A stretch of 64,000 nt of DNA, from the NCBI GenBank assembly GCA_016721765.1, contig JADKHO010000001.1, positions 856,001-920,000 of the forward strand. Reading direction: 5' to 3'. The stretch's first letter is position 1. Every line of letters begins with the position of its first letter. The notes below the pieces were generated by a model that made no database searches, was not told the origin of the DNA, and saw only the letters and a list, made by a program, of their open reading frames with translations. Positions 23,501-32,349 of the stretch are shown piece by piece. A program made the translations under genes and the position numbers. The stretch is from Bacteroidota bacterium (GTDB taxonomy: Bacteria > Bacteroidota > Bacteroidia > UBA4408).

Positions 23501-26500
23501 TATAGTGGATATTTTACAAATCTGGGGAATTGTTTATCACATGTTAACACTGTTACATTAAGAGATGCTAGCAATTCCATTTTCTTAGATGATGCTTCGG
23601 CCTGTGTTGATGTCAAAAGAGGTTGTCCAATGATAACCTATGGAAATGCGGACTGTAATGCGACTACTGCAAATATTACATTAGGCATTCACACCCAAGT
23701 TAGCAATGTTAAATCAATTGATTTGATGATTGTTTACCCTGGCTTTATAACCCCACCATTATCTTTAACTTCTTCCACATTAACTAGCCCATTTGCTGTA
23801 GATTACAGTGCATCAACTTACCTTGGCCCCGCTACTAACGCTTATATTTCTAATTCAGGCACAAATCCTGTTCAATATTTAAAAAGACAAATACACGTTG
23901 AATTCGTTAGCCCAGTGTCAGTAAATAATGGTCCATATTGGTTTTTTAATTTGGTTTTTGATAACTCAAACTCTCTTGGATATGTGAGACCATTAGGATT
24001 TAATAGTTTCCTTCTTCATGCCGCAACTTATCGAACAACACTTAATATTCAAGGTGGTGCAGTTTTAAATTATTGGACCCAAGGCTTTCATGTATTTTTT
24101 CATGGTTGTCCTGACGCTCAAAACATTGATAAAGCCTTTTTAATTGGACAGCAGTCATGTGCAAATCCAGGACAAGTAACTGTTTCAGCAACAAATACCT
24201 CTCCAACAGCAGTACACATTTGGCAGTTTGGTGATTTTAGAAGTACACCAATAAATGGGGCTGAGAGCTATATGTGGGATTACTATGCACCACATAATGA
24301 TAACTCTGGAGTTACTCAAGCTCCGCCACCTTATGGGAATTATACCTTTAAAATAAAGCACATTATTGATGATAATGGTGTATTTGGGGTTGATTCACAA
24401 TTCGTCAACATTGGGCCTTCTTGCTGTGAAATGAATCCGGATATTACCATCAATGAGTATGCAAAATCTTCTGATTTTGGATCAGGCCTTTCAAATCAAA
24501 TTATTTTTCTAAATGGGACACTCGACATTGACCAATCTTTTTATTTAGCCGATTGTAATGTCATTGCGGCTCCCGGTTCAGTAATACATATGAATGATGG
24601 CGTTGAGTTTTTCTTCAATAATACTCATTTTTTGGGTTGCACAGGAATGTGGCAAGGAATAATTGCTGGTAACGACTGCAAAATTATTTCTGACATCGGT
24701 AGCTCAATTAGTGATGCTCAGACTGGGATTACTGTTCCCCATCCCAATGGTTACTTAAGTATTACAGATTGCGATTTTACAGACAATATTGTTGGAATTT
24801 ATGCACCCGAAAATCCTGACAATTCGTATTATAATCTTGACTATTCTCTTCTTGGTAATACATTCACATCCACTGGTAATTTCAAAACCGATTACAATGG
24901 TCAACCAGCACATGGTATTTATTCGAAGGCAGGTATTGAATTCAATAACATGCTTGGAACTATTGGAAATTACGGTTATATGACCAATCATTTTTCTCAA
25001 ATGAATGCAGGAATTATGATGCGTAATTGCAACATTATGATTCAGAACAACGATTTTAAGGAGATACATTCTGAAGATGATGAAAATTATGGACCACTGG
25101 GCGGTGCAGTAATGGCTACAGCGGGTGATGAAGGATATTTTTCAGTAGATGTTGCTCCCTGCGAAAATCAAACATTAGCAAATCCTACCGTTTATAATTG
25201 TGACAACGGAGTGGTTACTAGCCATATTGCTGTTAATGTTCATGATTGTAAAATGGTGGATGTTGGAAAAGGGGTTGTAGTAACCAACACTTCTAACGAC
25301 CTTCCAATTGAAGTAATAGGCAATGGGATATATGCAAACTTTAGAGGCGTGTTTTTAAGTGAAAATACAGGCAGTCATTATATGAAGGTGGACAATAACT
25401 ATATCAAAACTGACCACTCAGGGGGTATTGGAATTGATGTTTCAGAAAGCTCTGACAATAATTCTATGTTTTACGCTCAAGGAAACTCAATATATGGAAT
25501 TGAGCACAATGCAGGAATTAAAGCTACAAACATTGATGGAGAGTCCCACATCCTTGAAAATGTAATTACAACGATAATGGCCAACGGTGATGAAACTGCT
25601 GGAATTGTTTTAGAGGCTTGTTATGGGATGAGGGTTAGTTGCAACGATATTAAAGGCGAATCATCTTCTAATAATTATTATACTTATGGCATTCACCAGA
25701 GCATTAGCCAGCGTATGAGCATTCATTGCAATAGCACTGATAATACATACGTGGGTATTGAGTTTGACGGAGTGAACCCAGAAACTGATTTTAAGACTAA
25801 TCTAATGTATACGCATCAGGAAGGCTTACATCTGAATAGTTATGCCATAATTGATGCACAAATACAGGCGGGTAACAAATGGGAGGGGCCATTTGGTAAT
25901 GGAGGTTCACCTGCTTATGCTGCGGTGAACGCAAACTATAATGGTATTGGTAGTTCACCTTTTTATGTTAATGCATTTTCTGGTCCAGAGTATTTTCCAA
26001 GTGTTTACCCGAGTACAGGTTGGTTTGGCCAACAATCTGGTTCTCCTGTCAACTGTTCTGAAATGGAAGATTGTACAAGACCAAATTCAGATGTAGAGAG
26101 GGCTGAAATGCGGACCATGCTTGATTTGGATATTGCCAATGGAAATATTAATACCATTGATTTTACTCCTGAAAGCCGCAACATGGCAAAGCATTATCTA
26201 TATGAAAAACTGAAAGCAAACCCAGCTTTACTTAGCGAAGCTGTCATGCAAAGTTTTTACAATACACATTCTACCAGTCCTGTAGGTAAATCTACTATTG
26301 TGAAAGAGGATGTGAAAGAAATGAGCAGCTATGATGCTTATTTTAAAAACACGATGCACCTTGCGGATAGCTTGGTTTCATTGGCGAATGACAGTCTTCA
26401 ACTAATAGATAGCTTAAGAAAAGCTTCTGGTAACAGTTCGAGTCTCGATGTTGCATCCCTTTCTCTGCACAACAGGATAAATGTATTACACAGCACAATT

Positions 26501-27112
26501 AAAACTATGAGCATACAACGAGAAAGTATGAGAACAGGTGAAAGGGCATATGCTGAAATAAACAACAGTAATGTCCTGAGTTCAATGGTACCTGAGCAAA
26601 ACGAAAAATTACTCACCGAAATACATTTAGCCTCCGATGCTTCAGGTTTGCATACTTATAACGCTACACAAGAAAGTCAGTTATTATCCATTGCACAGCA
26701 ATGTCCTTATTCAGGCGGTGAAGCAGTTTATAAAGCGCGTATTAAATATTTGAAATTGCACCCGAATACTGTTTTTGATGATAGAGCTACTTGCCTTGCA
26801 GAAGGGATTTTCAGAAAAGCAAACCCACAAGTAGAGGAGACTGCTGATGGAATTGCAATTACAACCTACATTAGTATTTGGCCCAACCCCACAAAAGCCA
26901 ATGCAACAGTTGCCTATACAACAATGGGTGAAACAGATTGTAAATTGCAAATTACTGATTTGACAGGTAAATTAATTAGAGAAATTAGCCTGCCCTGCAA
27001 GCAGAACCGATTTACATTTGGAACGGAAAATTTAGACGCTGGATTTTATGTAGCAAAGGTAATGGACAACGGAAGCCTAATTGGTAAAAGTAAATTCGGA
27101 ATTATTAAATAA
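20591..27112 (+). CDS. Giant modular secreted protein (2173 aa) with beta-helix and T9SS sorting domain
   Basis: 2173 aa with a signal segment at 15-35 (MLFSLAFLLMFLSQSIYSIAQ). Residues about 36-540 are an unrecognised domain with GMYVNRFITTDLNNDYV. Residues about 570-890 are three or four Ig/PKD-like modules with paired Cys (YSCQISNVSCSG; SLCNPQTQTVSLTATGGG). Residues about 890-1000 look like a DUF11-type module (GMAETFTITMCNNT). Residues about 1280-1800 are right-handed beta-helix repeats of the NosD/pectate-lyase type. A helical segment follows at about 1830-2080, then the T9SS sorting domain at 2094-2173 (ISIWPNP). It is likely a surface adhesin or carbohydrate-binding protein; no catalytic residues are identified. 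It is coupled closely to the preceding propeller gene. Confidence 0.8.
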   Translation: MKKLKHSILNNKKNMLFSLAFLLMFLSQSIYSIAQQTGVTGEQRGMYVNRFITTDLNNDYVQALSILGNIPAEDALLNYCMDNHITYLLLYDTYKIFRTTSNQTTLVPALQEFICKARSQYCIQYVGATIGENYNSNLPNIGSLKTAPITLYPPQLNDPNYAGLLYLQYEIPSDDPDYIPKLIQSEILKQAIRLAFIDNPLYTGVNNVANCNYNYIDIITSEYEFWNSSSGLFYDDGNTPPHQADYIGLINQLDNIRFSHPHPLFIESYLGILVDANIPTGANSHLPRTHCEIGEFIDGLDPLLSHIPSGSTARRRIDRILAHYYSNDPTNIYNDFPIPNINAQPLYRQRFRTFGNANVSTCVTGINLCNTLNTVDNTDYHPIFSAESPSTGGPPLGSNFLGTYFPLASNRNIFTAERDFYEDFANDNFCSGILHDANLGNRVLPGACQWFAQSYMQKTLGKPITFLSKVDGCPPNGGNLHTVQLNYQGPIEVGNGYSYSMVNSSGTSFIPSTGNPSGTVNYPVVGPISGATGVNALTYNLPPDTYTATLLLTYPGGCSYSYAQTIIIDGTLKITALNQSNATGPISNVCGGNSIWLQANWNIPGANYTWLNNGIPIPGAPNAYELSISSSGNYSCQISNVSCSGSSNTIQISYLTNPDRFIVASCGNGSCSNGNNVALTVYPNIGFGGYSGPETYLWSTGASTSSISVCDAALYSVLVSHANGCTSLVSKNVTNTMLLSTSSPTAPVVTPGTSSICIGSAVTLSSTPTPFMWSNFATSSSISVVNSGIFFAIARNNQCESISNPAVVNVTTPSTISITASAPSLCNPQTQTVSLTATGGGTYSWTPGAATSTSITVNPNVTTTYTVTSNQGGCTQQASATVNVVPSGDCFIINKTVKHSITYAGMAETFTITMCNNTASSADVFLTDVAPPDFILQSASITLNLGGVITHPSTIDGLIHLEPGCNNILTYSGYFTNLGNCLSHVNTVTLRDASNSIFLDDASACVDVKRGCPMITYGNADCNATTANITLGIHTQVSNVKSIDLMIVYPGFITPPLSLTSSTLTSPFAVDYSASTYLGPATNAYISNSGTNPVQYLKRQIHVEFVSPVSVNNGPYWFFNLVFDNSNSLGYVRPLGFNSFLLHAATYRTTLNIQGGAVLNYWTQGFHVFFHGCPDAQNIDKAFLIGQQSCANPGQVTVSATNTSPTAVHIWQFGDFRSTPINGAESYMWDYYAPHNDNSGVTQAPPPYGNYTFKIKHIIDDNGVFGVDSQFVNIGPSCCEMNPDITINEYAKSSDFGSGLSNQIIFLNGTLDIDQSFYLADCNVIAAPGSVIHMNDGVEFFFNNTHFLGCTGMWQGIIAGNDCKIISDIGSSISDAQTGITVPHPNGYLSITDCDFTDNIVGIYAPENPDNSYYNLDYSLLGNTFTSTGNFKTDYNGQPAHGIYSKAGIEFNNMLGTIGNYGYMTNHFSQMNAGIMMRNCNIMIQNNDFKEIHSEDDENYGPLGGAVMATAGDEGYFSVDVAPCENQTLANPTVYNCDNGVVTSHIAVNVHDCKMVDVGKGVVVTNTSNDLPIEVIGNGIYANFRGVFLSENTGSHYMKVDNNYIKTDHSGGIGIDVSESSDNNSMFYAQGNSIYGIEHNAGIKATNIDGESHILENVITTIMANGDETAGIVLEACYGMRVSCNDIKGESSSNNYYTYGIHQSISQRMSIHCNSTDNTYVGIEFDGVNPETDFKTNLMYTHQEGLHLNSYAIIDAQIQAGNKWEGPFGNGGSPAYAAVNANYNGIGSSPFYVNAFSGPEYFPSVYPSTGWFGQQSGSPVNCSEMEDCTRPNSDVERAEMRTMLDLDIANGNINTIDFTPESRNMAKHYLYEKLKANPALLSEAVMQSFYNTHSTSPVGKSTIVKEDVKEMSSYDAYFKNTMHLADSLVSLANDSLQLIDSLRKASGNSSSLDVASLSLHNRINVLHSTIKTMSIQRESMRTGERAYAEINNSNVLSSMVPEQNEKLLTEIHLASDASGLHTYNATQESQLLSIAQQCPYSGGEAVYKARIKYLKLHPNTVFDDRATCLAEGIFRKANPQVEETADGIAITTYISIWPNPTKANATVAYTTMGETDCKLQITDLTGKLIREISLPCKQNRFTFGTENLDAGFYVAKVMDNGSLIGKSKFGIIK

Positions 27113-27120
27113 CATTTTTT

Positions 27121-27154
27121 AAATCACACTTTCTTACCTAAGGAAGTGTGATTT
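27121..27154 (+). terminator. Hairpin after the giant protein gene
   Basis: AAATCACACTT (27121-27131) pairs with AAGTGTGATTT (27144-27154), with further pairs inside including one G-U. It lies nine bases after the stop of the giant gene and just before the next gene. The U-run is short, so termination strength is uncertain. Confidence 0.55.
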
Positions 27155-27162
27155 ATAATTCT

Positions 27163-28698
27163 ATGAAAGCAATTCAAATAAAAATTCTAATACTCACCTT
27201 AATTGTTTCCAATGCTTTTGGACAAGGTAGAAAGAATAATTGGCTAGTTGGTTACAATTCCGGTACTAGCCCGGTTACAACTTGCGAGCGTGCCAAAATT
27301 TCATTCAATACCGGCAGCACAGTAATTCAACCGCAAACTACACGTAAAATAAATTTTTTAGCAACAGAGGGAAATATATCTGACAGGAGCGGTAATCTGC
27401 TCTTTAGTAGTAATGGTGTATGGATAGCAGATGCCTTTGGTGACACCATGCAAAATGGAACAGGATTAAACCCGGGGCCGATGGTAAATTCTATGTCAAA
27501 CAGTTATTGTTTGAATCTATTGAATGCCAATTTAATAATTCCCTACCCCGGTGACTCATTAAAGTACATTCTTTTTCACACAGTAGGAAATTACAACGCC
27601 TCATTATCTGCTACCGAACTTTTCTACACGGTAATAGATATGAACCTAAATGGAGGCTTAGGGGGTGTGATTGCAAAAAATCAGATTGCTTTTAATGATA
27701 CCTTAATGTGGAGTATTTCTGCCGTAAAACATGCTAATGGTAGAGATTGGTGGGTACTTATGGTGAAAGACAATTCTGACATTATATATAAAGTATTAGT
27801 CACACCGTTTGGTATTCAAAATGTCAGCAGTCAATCTATGGGAGGGGTGTTAAACTATAAAAATAGTGTGGGACAAAGTTGCTTTTCTCCTGACGGTAAA
27901 AAATTCGCATACTCAAGTGGTTACGTTGACATGACGGGTGGAATTCACTATATTACTGATGTAAGAGTATTTGATTTTGATCGGTGCTCTGGAAGCATTA
28001 CAAACTACCATCTTTTTTCAACAAGTAATTTTGAAGCCGCCGGGGGTGTTTGCTTTTCCTCTAGTTCAAGGTATTTATATGTTTCCACGGTTGCCCATGT
28101 TTTTCAAATTGATGCAAATGCCATTAGCCCAACAGTTGACACTGTCGCAGTAAATGATGGCTATTATTCACCTATCCCACCATTCCAATCAGATTTTTTT
28201 CTTCAATACTTAGCTGAAGATGGAAGAATATATATAACTTCTGGGAATAGCGTAATTGATTTTCACTATATTAATAAGCCTGATAGTGCAGGACCTACTT
28301 GCGATGTGCGGCAACATGCATTGCATTTACCTTGTTTCGGTTGGAGATCAATTCCTAACCATCCTAATTATGAGCTAGGTGCAGATAGTGGTAGTGTCTG
28401 CGATACATTACAATTGGGTATTATGAATGCTGAATTCCAAATTCAGAATGAAGTTATTCGCATTAATCCTAATCCTGCTTCGGATTATTTTTACATTAAT
28501 TACAACTTGACTGTTAATGATATTGCCCTGTTTGTACTTTATGATGCTTATGGTAAAGAAGTGTTGCGCAGAAATCTTTATGGAGCAATGCACACCCTAT
28601 TGGTAAATTATTTAGAACTCGAAAACGGAGTGTATTATTATACAGTATTGTTAAGTAACAAAATTGTGGATAGAGGCAAGGTTGCGGTGGTGAGGTAG
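27163..28698 (+). CDS. Secreted propeller-like protein with T9SS sorting domain
   Basis: 511 aa from ATG 27163, preferred to GTG 27148 because the signal peptide (MKAIQIKILILTLIVSNAFG) starts there. The body has GRKNNWLVGYNS, RSGNLLFSSNG, HANGRDWWVLM, FSPDGKKFAYSS and FSSSSRYLYVST strands, a pattern of WD40/TolB-like beta-propellers used in Bacteroidota gliding or surface proteins. The C-terminus (about residues 437-511) is a T9SS sorting domain with INPNPASDYF and RGKVAVVR. It is the last of the three tandem T9SS cargo genes and is separated from the giant gene by the hairpin at 27121-27154. Confidence 0.8.
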   Translation: MKAIQIKILILTLIVSNAFGQGRKNNWLVGYNSGTSPVTTCERAKISFNTGSTVIQPQTTRKINFLATEGNISDRSGNLLFSSNGVWIADAFGDTMQNGTGLNPGPMVNSMSNSYCLNLLNANLIIPYPGDSLKYILFHTVGNYNASLSATELFYTVIDMNLNGGLGGVIAKNQIAFNDTLMWSISAVKHANGRDWWVLMVKDNSDIIYKVLVTPFGIQNVSSQSMGGVLNYKNSVGQSCFSPDGKKFAYSSGYVDMTGGIHYITDVRVFDFDRCSGSITNYHLFSTSNFEAAGGVCFSSSSRYLYVSTVAHVFQIDANAISPTVDTVAVNDGYYSPIPPFQSDFFLQYLAEDGRIYITSGNSVIDFHYINKPDSAGPTCDVRQHALHLPCFGWRSIPNHPNYELGADSGSVCDTLQLGIMNAEFQIQNEVIRINPNPASDYFYINYNLTVNDIALFVLYDAYGKEVLRRNLYGAMHTLLVNYLELENGVYYYTVLLSNKIVDRGKVAVVR

Positions 28699-28896
28699 TT
28701 TAATAATAAAAGTATTTCATTAAAATCGAAACCTATGTGTCATTAATTGTGTAAAAGCATTGCAATAGAGTAATTTTGGTTGAATTAGAAGCCAACGATA
28801 TAAACAAATCGATGTAGAAAACATTAAGAGTTATTAAGAATATACTGTCAAAACAATCTATAATATTGGTGCAGAGTATAACTCTGCTGTTGAAAT

Positions 28897-30051
28897 TTGA
28901 AAAAAGTTAAAAATTCCATCAGTAAGCAACTTGATAAATTATCACCCAACAGGGACTGGCACATTATTGGCGCAACTCTTCGTGCATTAGGAGAAATTTC
29001 AGCTTTAACTTTATTGTTTCATCACCTAATTCCTGAAAAACTATCGACACTTTCTTGGTGGCAGTTAAGTGCCTTTTGGTCTGTTTTTATTTTTCTGGTA
29101 TTGGCTTTCATTGTAAATGCGTATGCACACATTAAGGAGAAAAGGTTGTGGGGTGTAGAAAGAAGAAAAATGGCTCGTGACGCAAAGTTTGCTCGTGTCA
29201 TGCATAAGATTAACAGAGGTTTTAGTGACACCCACAAGATACTACGGGTCGAAATGGAGGAAAACAACAATTACCTTAGGGAACTTATAGAAGCATTAAA
29301 GAAACTGCATGAAACAATTAAGGATGATGAGGCTTTTAAGAACACCTTTATTTCAATGGAACTAAGTAGTTTACTGAGTAATGGAAAGCCTACTTCAAAA
29401 AGCACAAAGGCTTCATATCTAGTGGCACTTGAGAAATTTTGCGGTGATATATCTGAAGTCTTTACAGAGATAATTGTTTCGCATACAGGCAATACAAATG
29501 CGAAGTGTGCCGTTTGTATTAAGCCTAACTTGGGTCGTGCAGATATAAAAAGCAACGATGAAAACAAAGTTTTTACCTTAATTCGAGACCGGAACTCAAG
29601 CGATAGGTATGAATATGACGATGTAAATAAAGCCAGATACTATAAGAAAAACACTGCTTATCGAGATATATGGGATAGAATCATTAATCAAAAACGGGAT
29701 AAGTATTTTTTTAGTAATTCATTACCCATGGCAATTGACAAAGGGTATGAGAATGAAAGCTTTAAGGATAATGGTGTCGATGTTGATTATCTCAAGAGTT
29801 TAACTATTGAAGAAAGAAGAGAGCATTGGCCCTTAAAATATAGAAGTGCGATTGTTGCTCCTATTTTTATTCCAAGCTTTGATGGCTCAGAAAAGGATGG
29901 ATTACTAGGCTTTTTGTGTTTGGATTGTGATGCCGAGAACGTGTTTAATGAAGATAGCGACACTCCGTTATTAATGGGTTGCGCAGAGGGTATTTTTAAT
30001 ATCACTAAAAGATTTCAAGAAAAATTTTCATTACCTGAACATTCCAAATAA
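28897..30051 (+). CDS. Two-transmembrane protein with GAF-like sensor domain
   Basis: 384 aa from a TTG start; no ATG lies close. Two transmembrane helices at about 25-42 and 55-75 are followed by a basic and then coiled-coil section (95-150), and a C-terminal alpha/beta region (about 165-375). The latter resembles a GAF domain: KCAVCIKPN, YRSAIVAPIFIP, GLLGFLCLDCDAENVF, and LLMGCAEGIF. GAF domains bind small molecules or redox cofactors, so this could be a membrane-bound sensor. A 66-aa gene follows 10 bases later. The context between T9SS cargo genes and the mobilization module does not reveal its role; a defence pair is possible. Confidence 0.65.
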   Translation: MKKVKNSISKQLDKLSPNRDWHIIGATLRALGEISALTLLFHHLIPEKLSTLSWWQLSAFWSVFIFLVLAFIVNAYAHIKEKRLWGVERRKMARDAKFARVMHKINRGFSDTHKILRVEMEENNNYLRELIEALKKLHETIKDDEAFKNTFISMELSSLLSNGKPTSKSTKASYLVALEKFCGDISEVFTEIIVSHTGNTNAKCAVCIKPNLGRADIKSNDENKVFTLIRDRNSSDRYEYDDVNKARYYKKNTAYRDIWDRIINQKRDKYFFSNSLPMAIDKGYENESFKDNGVDVDYLKSLTIEERREHWPLKYRSAIVAPIFIPSFDGSEKDGLLGFLCLDCDAENVFNEDSDTPLLMGCAEGIFNITKRFQEKFSLPEHSK

Positions 30052-30060
30052 ATATCGACT

Positions 30061-30261
30061 ATGAATAAATCTGCTATTGAAAACAACAATCAAAACCCTG
30101 ATTTAAAATTCCAAAAAACAGGAACCAATTCAACTTTGGTAACGAAAACAACCTCTAGAGGAAAATATGAATTAGAGGTTTTTAGTTTTGCCGAAGAGGA
30201 CATTGAAGAAATAAAAAAATTGCGAGAGGAAATCGATTTAATTCCGGATGGCAAAAAATAA
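30061..30261 (+). CDS. Small acidic partner protein of the 2TM-GAF gene
   Basis: 66 aa, polar and Asn-rich at the start (MNKSAIENNNQNPDLKF), then a TSRGKYELEVFSF strand and an acidic helix EEDIEEIKKLREEIDLI. No signal peptide or Cys is present. It begins 10 bases after the 2TM-GAF gene and ends at a strong terminator, so the two form an operon. Its size and position are those of a toxin-antitoxin or sensor-partner protein, but that is only inferred. Confidence 0.55.
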   Translation: MNKSAIENNNQNPDLKFQKTGTNSTLVTKTTSRGKYELEVFSFAEEDIEEIKKLREEIDLIPDGKK

Positions 30262-30287
30262 TACAGGATTTATTGTCCTGTATTATT
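30257..30287. terminator. Bidirectional intrinsic terminator
   Basis: AATAATACAGGA (30257-30268) pairs perfectly with TCCTGTATTATT (30276-30287) around a 7-base loop. It lies between the convergent small acidic gene and the 41-aa membrane protein gene, so it likely ends both transcripts. Confidence 0.7.
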
Positions 30288-30298
30288 GCTGTGTGAGA

Positions 30299-30424
30299 TT
30301 ACCACAGTTGCATAAAGAGCGCTGTTATTAGAAACAGGGCGAGAGAGATACTGAAATAGAGAATCATATTAAGAAATATGAGTTCTTTTTTTGTAAGACC
30401 TTCTCTTTCTGTATTTTCTTCCAT
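30299..30424 (-). CDS. Small single-transmembrane protein (41 aa)
   Basis: 41 aa from ATG at 30424: a charged start MEENTEREGLTKKELIF followed by one transmembrane helix (about 17-38) and a Trp end. The gene lies directly downstream of the ArdC gene on the same strand, separated by 57 bases, and ends just before the terminator at 30257-30287. Similar tiny membrane proteins occur in mobilization clusters; no family is recognised. Confidence 0.5.
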   Translation of the reverse strand: MEENTEREGLTKKELIFLNMILYFSISLALFLITALFMQLW

Positions 30425-30481
30425 TGTTATCTTTTAAATGATTAACTTTAAATTTCATACTAGCATAACACAAGTAAATGT

Positions 30482-31483
30482 CTAATGTCTGCTGTGGATT
30501 GCAATTTGGCGAGTGGAAGCTCTTTTTTCTCTTATTGATTTTAGCCCTTTAACTTTATCACTTTCCAATTCCTTATCTTCTGGCAATTCAGGGATTGATT
30601 TATTTGGAAACTCCATATTTACGCCTAAAATATAATCCACAGCCTTCTGTGCTTGTCCACTCGCATGAACAATAAATTTCTTGTCCTTCTTTAATTTCTC
30701 AAGCCAGTGTTGTATGTAAGCGATGTTATCTTCAAAATTTTGATGTGGGATTCCGGTGTAAGATTTCAGATATGAAGCTCCCATTTCTGCGGTAAGTTCT
30801 TCTATGGCATAATCTCTTGTTTGTGGGCCTTTTTGTTCCAGCAATTCCTTTCTGTTAAGCCTTTCACTGTGTCCAGTTGCGTGAACCAATTCATGAAAAA
30901 GCGTTCCGTAATATCTTTCACTATTAACAAATGTTTCAAGCTTAGGCATATTCACATAATCCTGCCCTGTATGGTAAAACGCTCTTTGTTCATCGTGTTT
31001 GATGATTGGTTTTTTAGGCATTTCATTAATAACTTTTTCACAAGCTTCAATTGGATTGTTCTGTTTTTCTTCCTTAACTGGCAATTTTTCTTTCGGAATT
31101 CCTGTGCATTGATCAATATTAAAAACTGTGTAGTATTTGAGTAATGGAGTTTTCTTCACTTCCTTAGTTTTCTCAGCTTCCTTTTCAAGCCACTTCCAAA
31201 AAACCACCATTTGTGACTTTTCTCCTTTCTTTACTGAGCCTCCCAATTCCTTGATTTGATTGAAGGTCAAGAAATAGTTTTGGGAATAATTCAAGGAATT
31301 TAAAAGCCAAACATTAATTCCTTTGTATGGCTTCTTTGATACTAAATTCCTTGGTAATCCTGAATCTGTCCATGGTTGTTGCCATGGAACAATTTTCCTT
31401 TCAAGTTTTTCTATGATGTGATTGGTAACTATTTGATATATATCTTTAGTTGTGTTTGGTTGATTTTGTTGAGTATTAGTCAT
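30482..31483 (-). CDS. ArdC-like antirestriction / zincin-like protein
   Basis: 333 aa. Residues 10-130 match the ArdC N-terminal ssDNA-binding domain (DIYQIVTNHIIEKLERKIVPWQQPW, GSVKKGEKS...VVFWKW, YYTVFNIDQCTGIP). Residues about 150-290 are the zincin-like metallopeptidase domain, with HELVHATGH (197-205) as zinc-binding motif and IEELTAEMGASYL, whose Glu could complete the site. ArdC proteins protect incoming single-stranded DNA against restriction during conjugation and are typical element-borne genes. It lies 11 bases after the relaxase gene, so it belongs to the mobilization operon. Confidence 0.88.
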   Translation of the reverse strand: MTNTQQNQPNTTKDIYQIVTNHIIEKLERKIVPWQQPWTDSGLPRNLVSKKPYKGINVWLLNSLNYSQNYFLTFNQIKELGGSVKKGEKSQMVVFWKWLEKEAEKTKEVKKTPLLKYYTVFNIDQCTGIPKEKLPVKEEKQNNPIEACEKVINEMPKKPIIKHDEQRAFYHTGQDYVNMPKLETFVNSERYYGTLFHELVHATGHSERLNRKELLEQKGPQTRDYAIEELTAEMGASYLKSYTGIPHQNFEDNIAYIQHWLEKLKKDKKFIVHASGQAQKAVDYILGVNMEFPNKSIPELPEDKELESDKVKGLKSIREKRASTRQIAIHSRH

Positions 31484-31494
31484 AATTTTAAATA

Positions 31495-32349
31495 TTAACG
31501 ATTAATGTTTCGCACTCTGTCTTTAGAGTTGCCTCTTAATTCCCTTAATTCCCTTTGCTTGTTGTGCATTATGTTTAGCATTTCAATTCTATCTTCTGTA
31601 AAGCCAATTCGGTTAAAACGAAATTTGTTTCTTCCGAAGATTATTCCAGTTGTTTTACCACCTCTATCATAAGTTTTTAGCCCGCACTCATTAAGTAATT
31701 GATAAAAAGTATCTCTTGAATTTGCTTTCTTGTAACAGGTTTTAAGCATTCCGATTACTTGCTCCTTTTCTGTATCTCTTCCCGTTCTTAGCTTGTAGTT
31801 GTATTCCCTGTCGCTTGCTTTTCCCCTTTCTCTTTTTCCATGAGCTACAATTGATTTTAATAATTCCGGAAAATGCTCAATCTGATAATTCTGTATTTCC
31901 TTCTTGAGTTTTCCAAAATCTGATTTGGACATTCGCATTGCATTTCCTGCTCGATATTCAACACCGGAAGCACAGATATGAATGTGATAATGTTCTTTGT
32001 CGAAATGCGGAACTGCAACATACATTCCTTTGGGATTTCTTTTCTGAATGTATTCCCTTGCCATTTCCTGCATCTTGTCTAAGGAAATGTTCTTTGCATC
32101 ATCTCTGTGCCAAGAGAGTATCTCATGGGTGAGAATTACTGAATCCTTTCTTTTTCGTAAGCGATGGGTTTCATTTTCTTTAAACTGATTTACCCATTTT
32201 TCAATATCATCTCCTTTTAAATTGTGTGTTAGAACAAAGCTTTTATCCTTTTCATCAAATAGTCGAGCATTGTCATGGAGCATATACTCCAGTAGTTTCT
32301 TAAAGCTTGGTCGCTTAAAGGATTTTACTTTGACAATCATTTTGAGCAA
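31495..32349 (-). CDS. Relaxase / mobilization nuclease (MOB_P-like)
   Basis: 284 aa; start at 32349 or three codons later at 32340 (MIVKVKSFKR). The relaxase domain has Tyr22 near the N-terminus as a possible nicking residue (LLEYMLHD), and the HUH metal motif as HFDKEHYHIHI (115-125, H120, H122, H124). It cuts the transfer origin and leads the strand into the recipient. The protein is short and lacks a helicase or primase. It overlaps the MobC gene by 35 bases. Origin of transfer is likely nearby but not identified. Confidence 0.88.
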   Translation of the reverse strand: MLKMIVKVKSFKRPSFKKLLEYMLHDNARLFDEKDKSFVLTHNLKGDDIEKWVNQFKENETHRLRKRKDSVILTHEILSWHRDDAKNISLDKMQEMAREYIQKRNPKGMYVAVPHFDKEHYHIHICASGVEYRAGNAMRMSKSDFGKLKKEIQNYQIEHFPELLKSIVAHGKRERGKASDREYNYKLRTGRDTEKEQVIGMLKTCYKKANSRDTFYQLLNECGLKTYDRGGKTTGIIFGRNKFRFNRIGFTEDRIEMLNIMHNKQRELRELRGNSKDRVRNINR

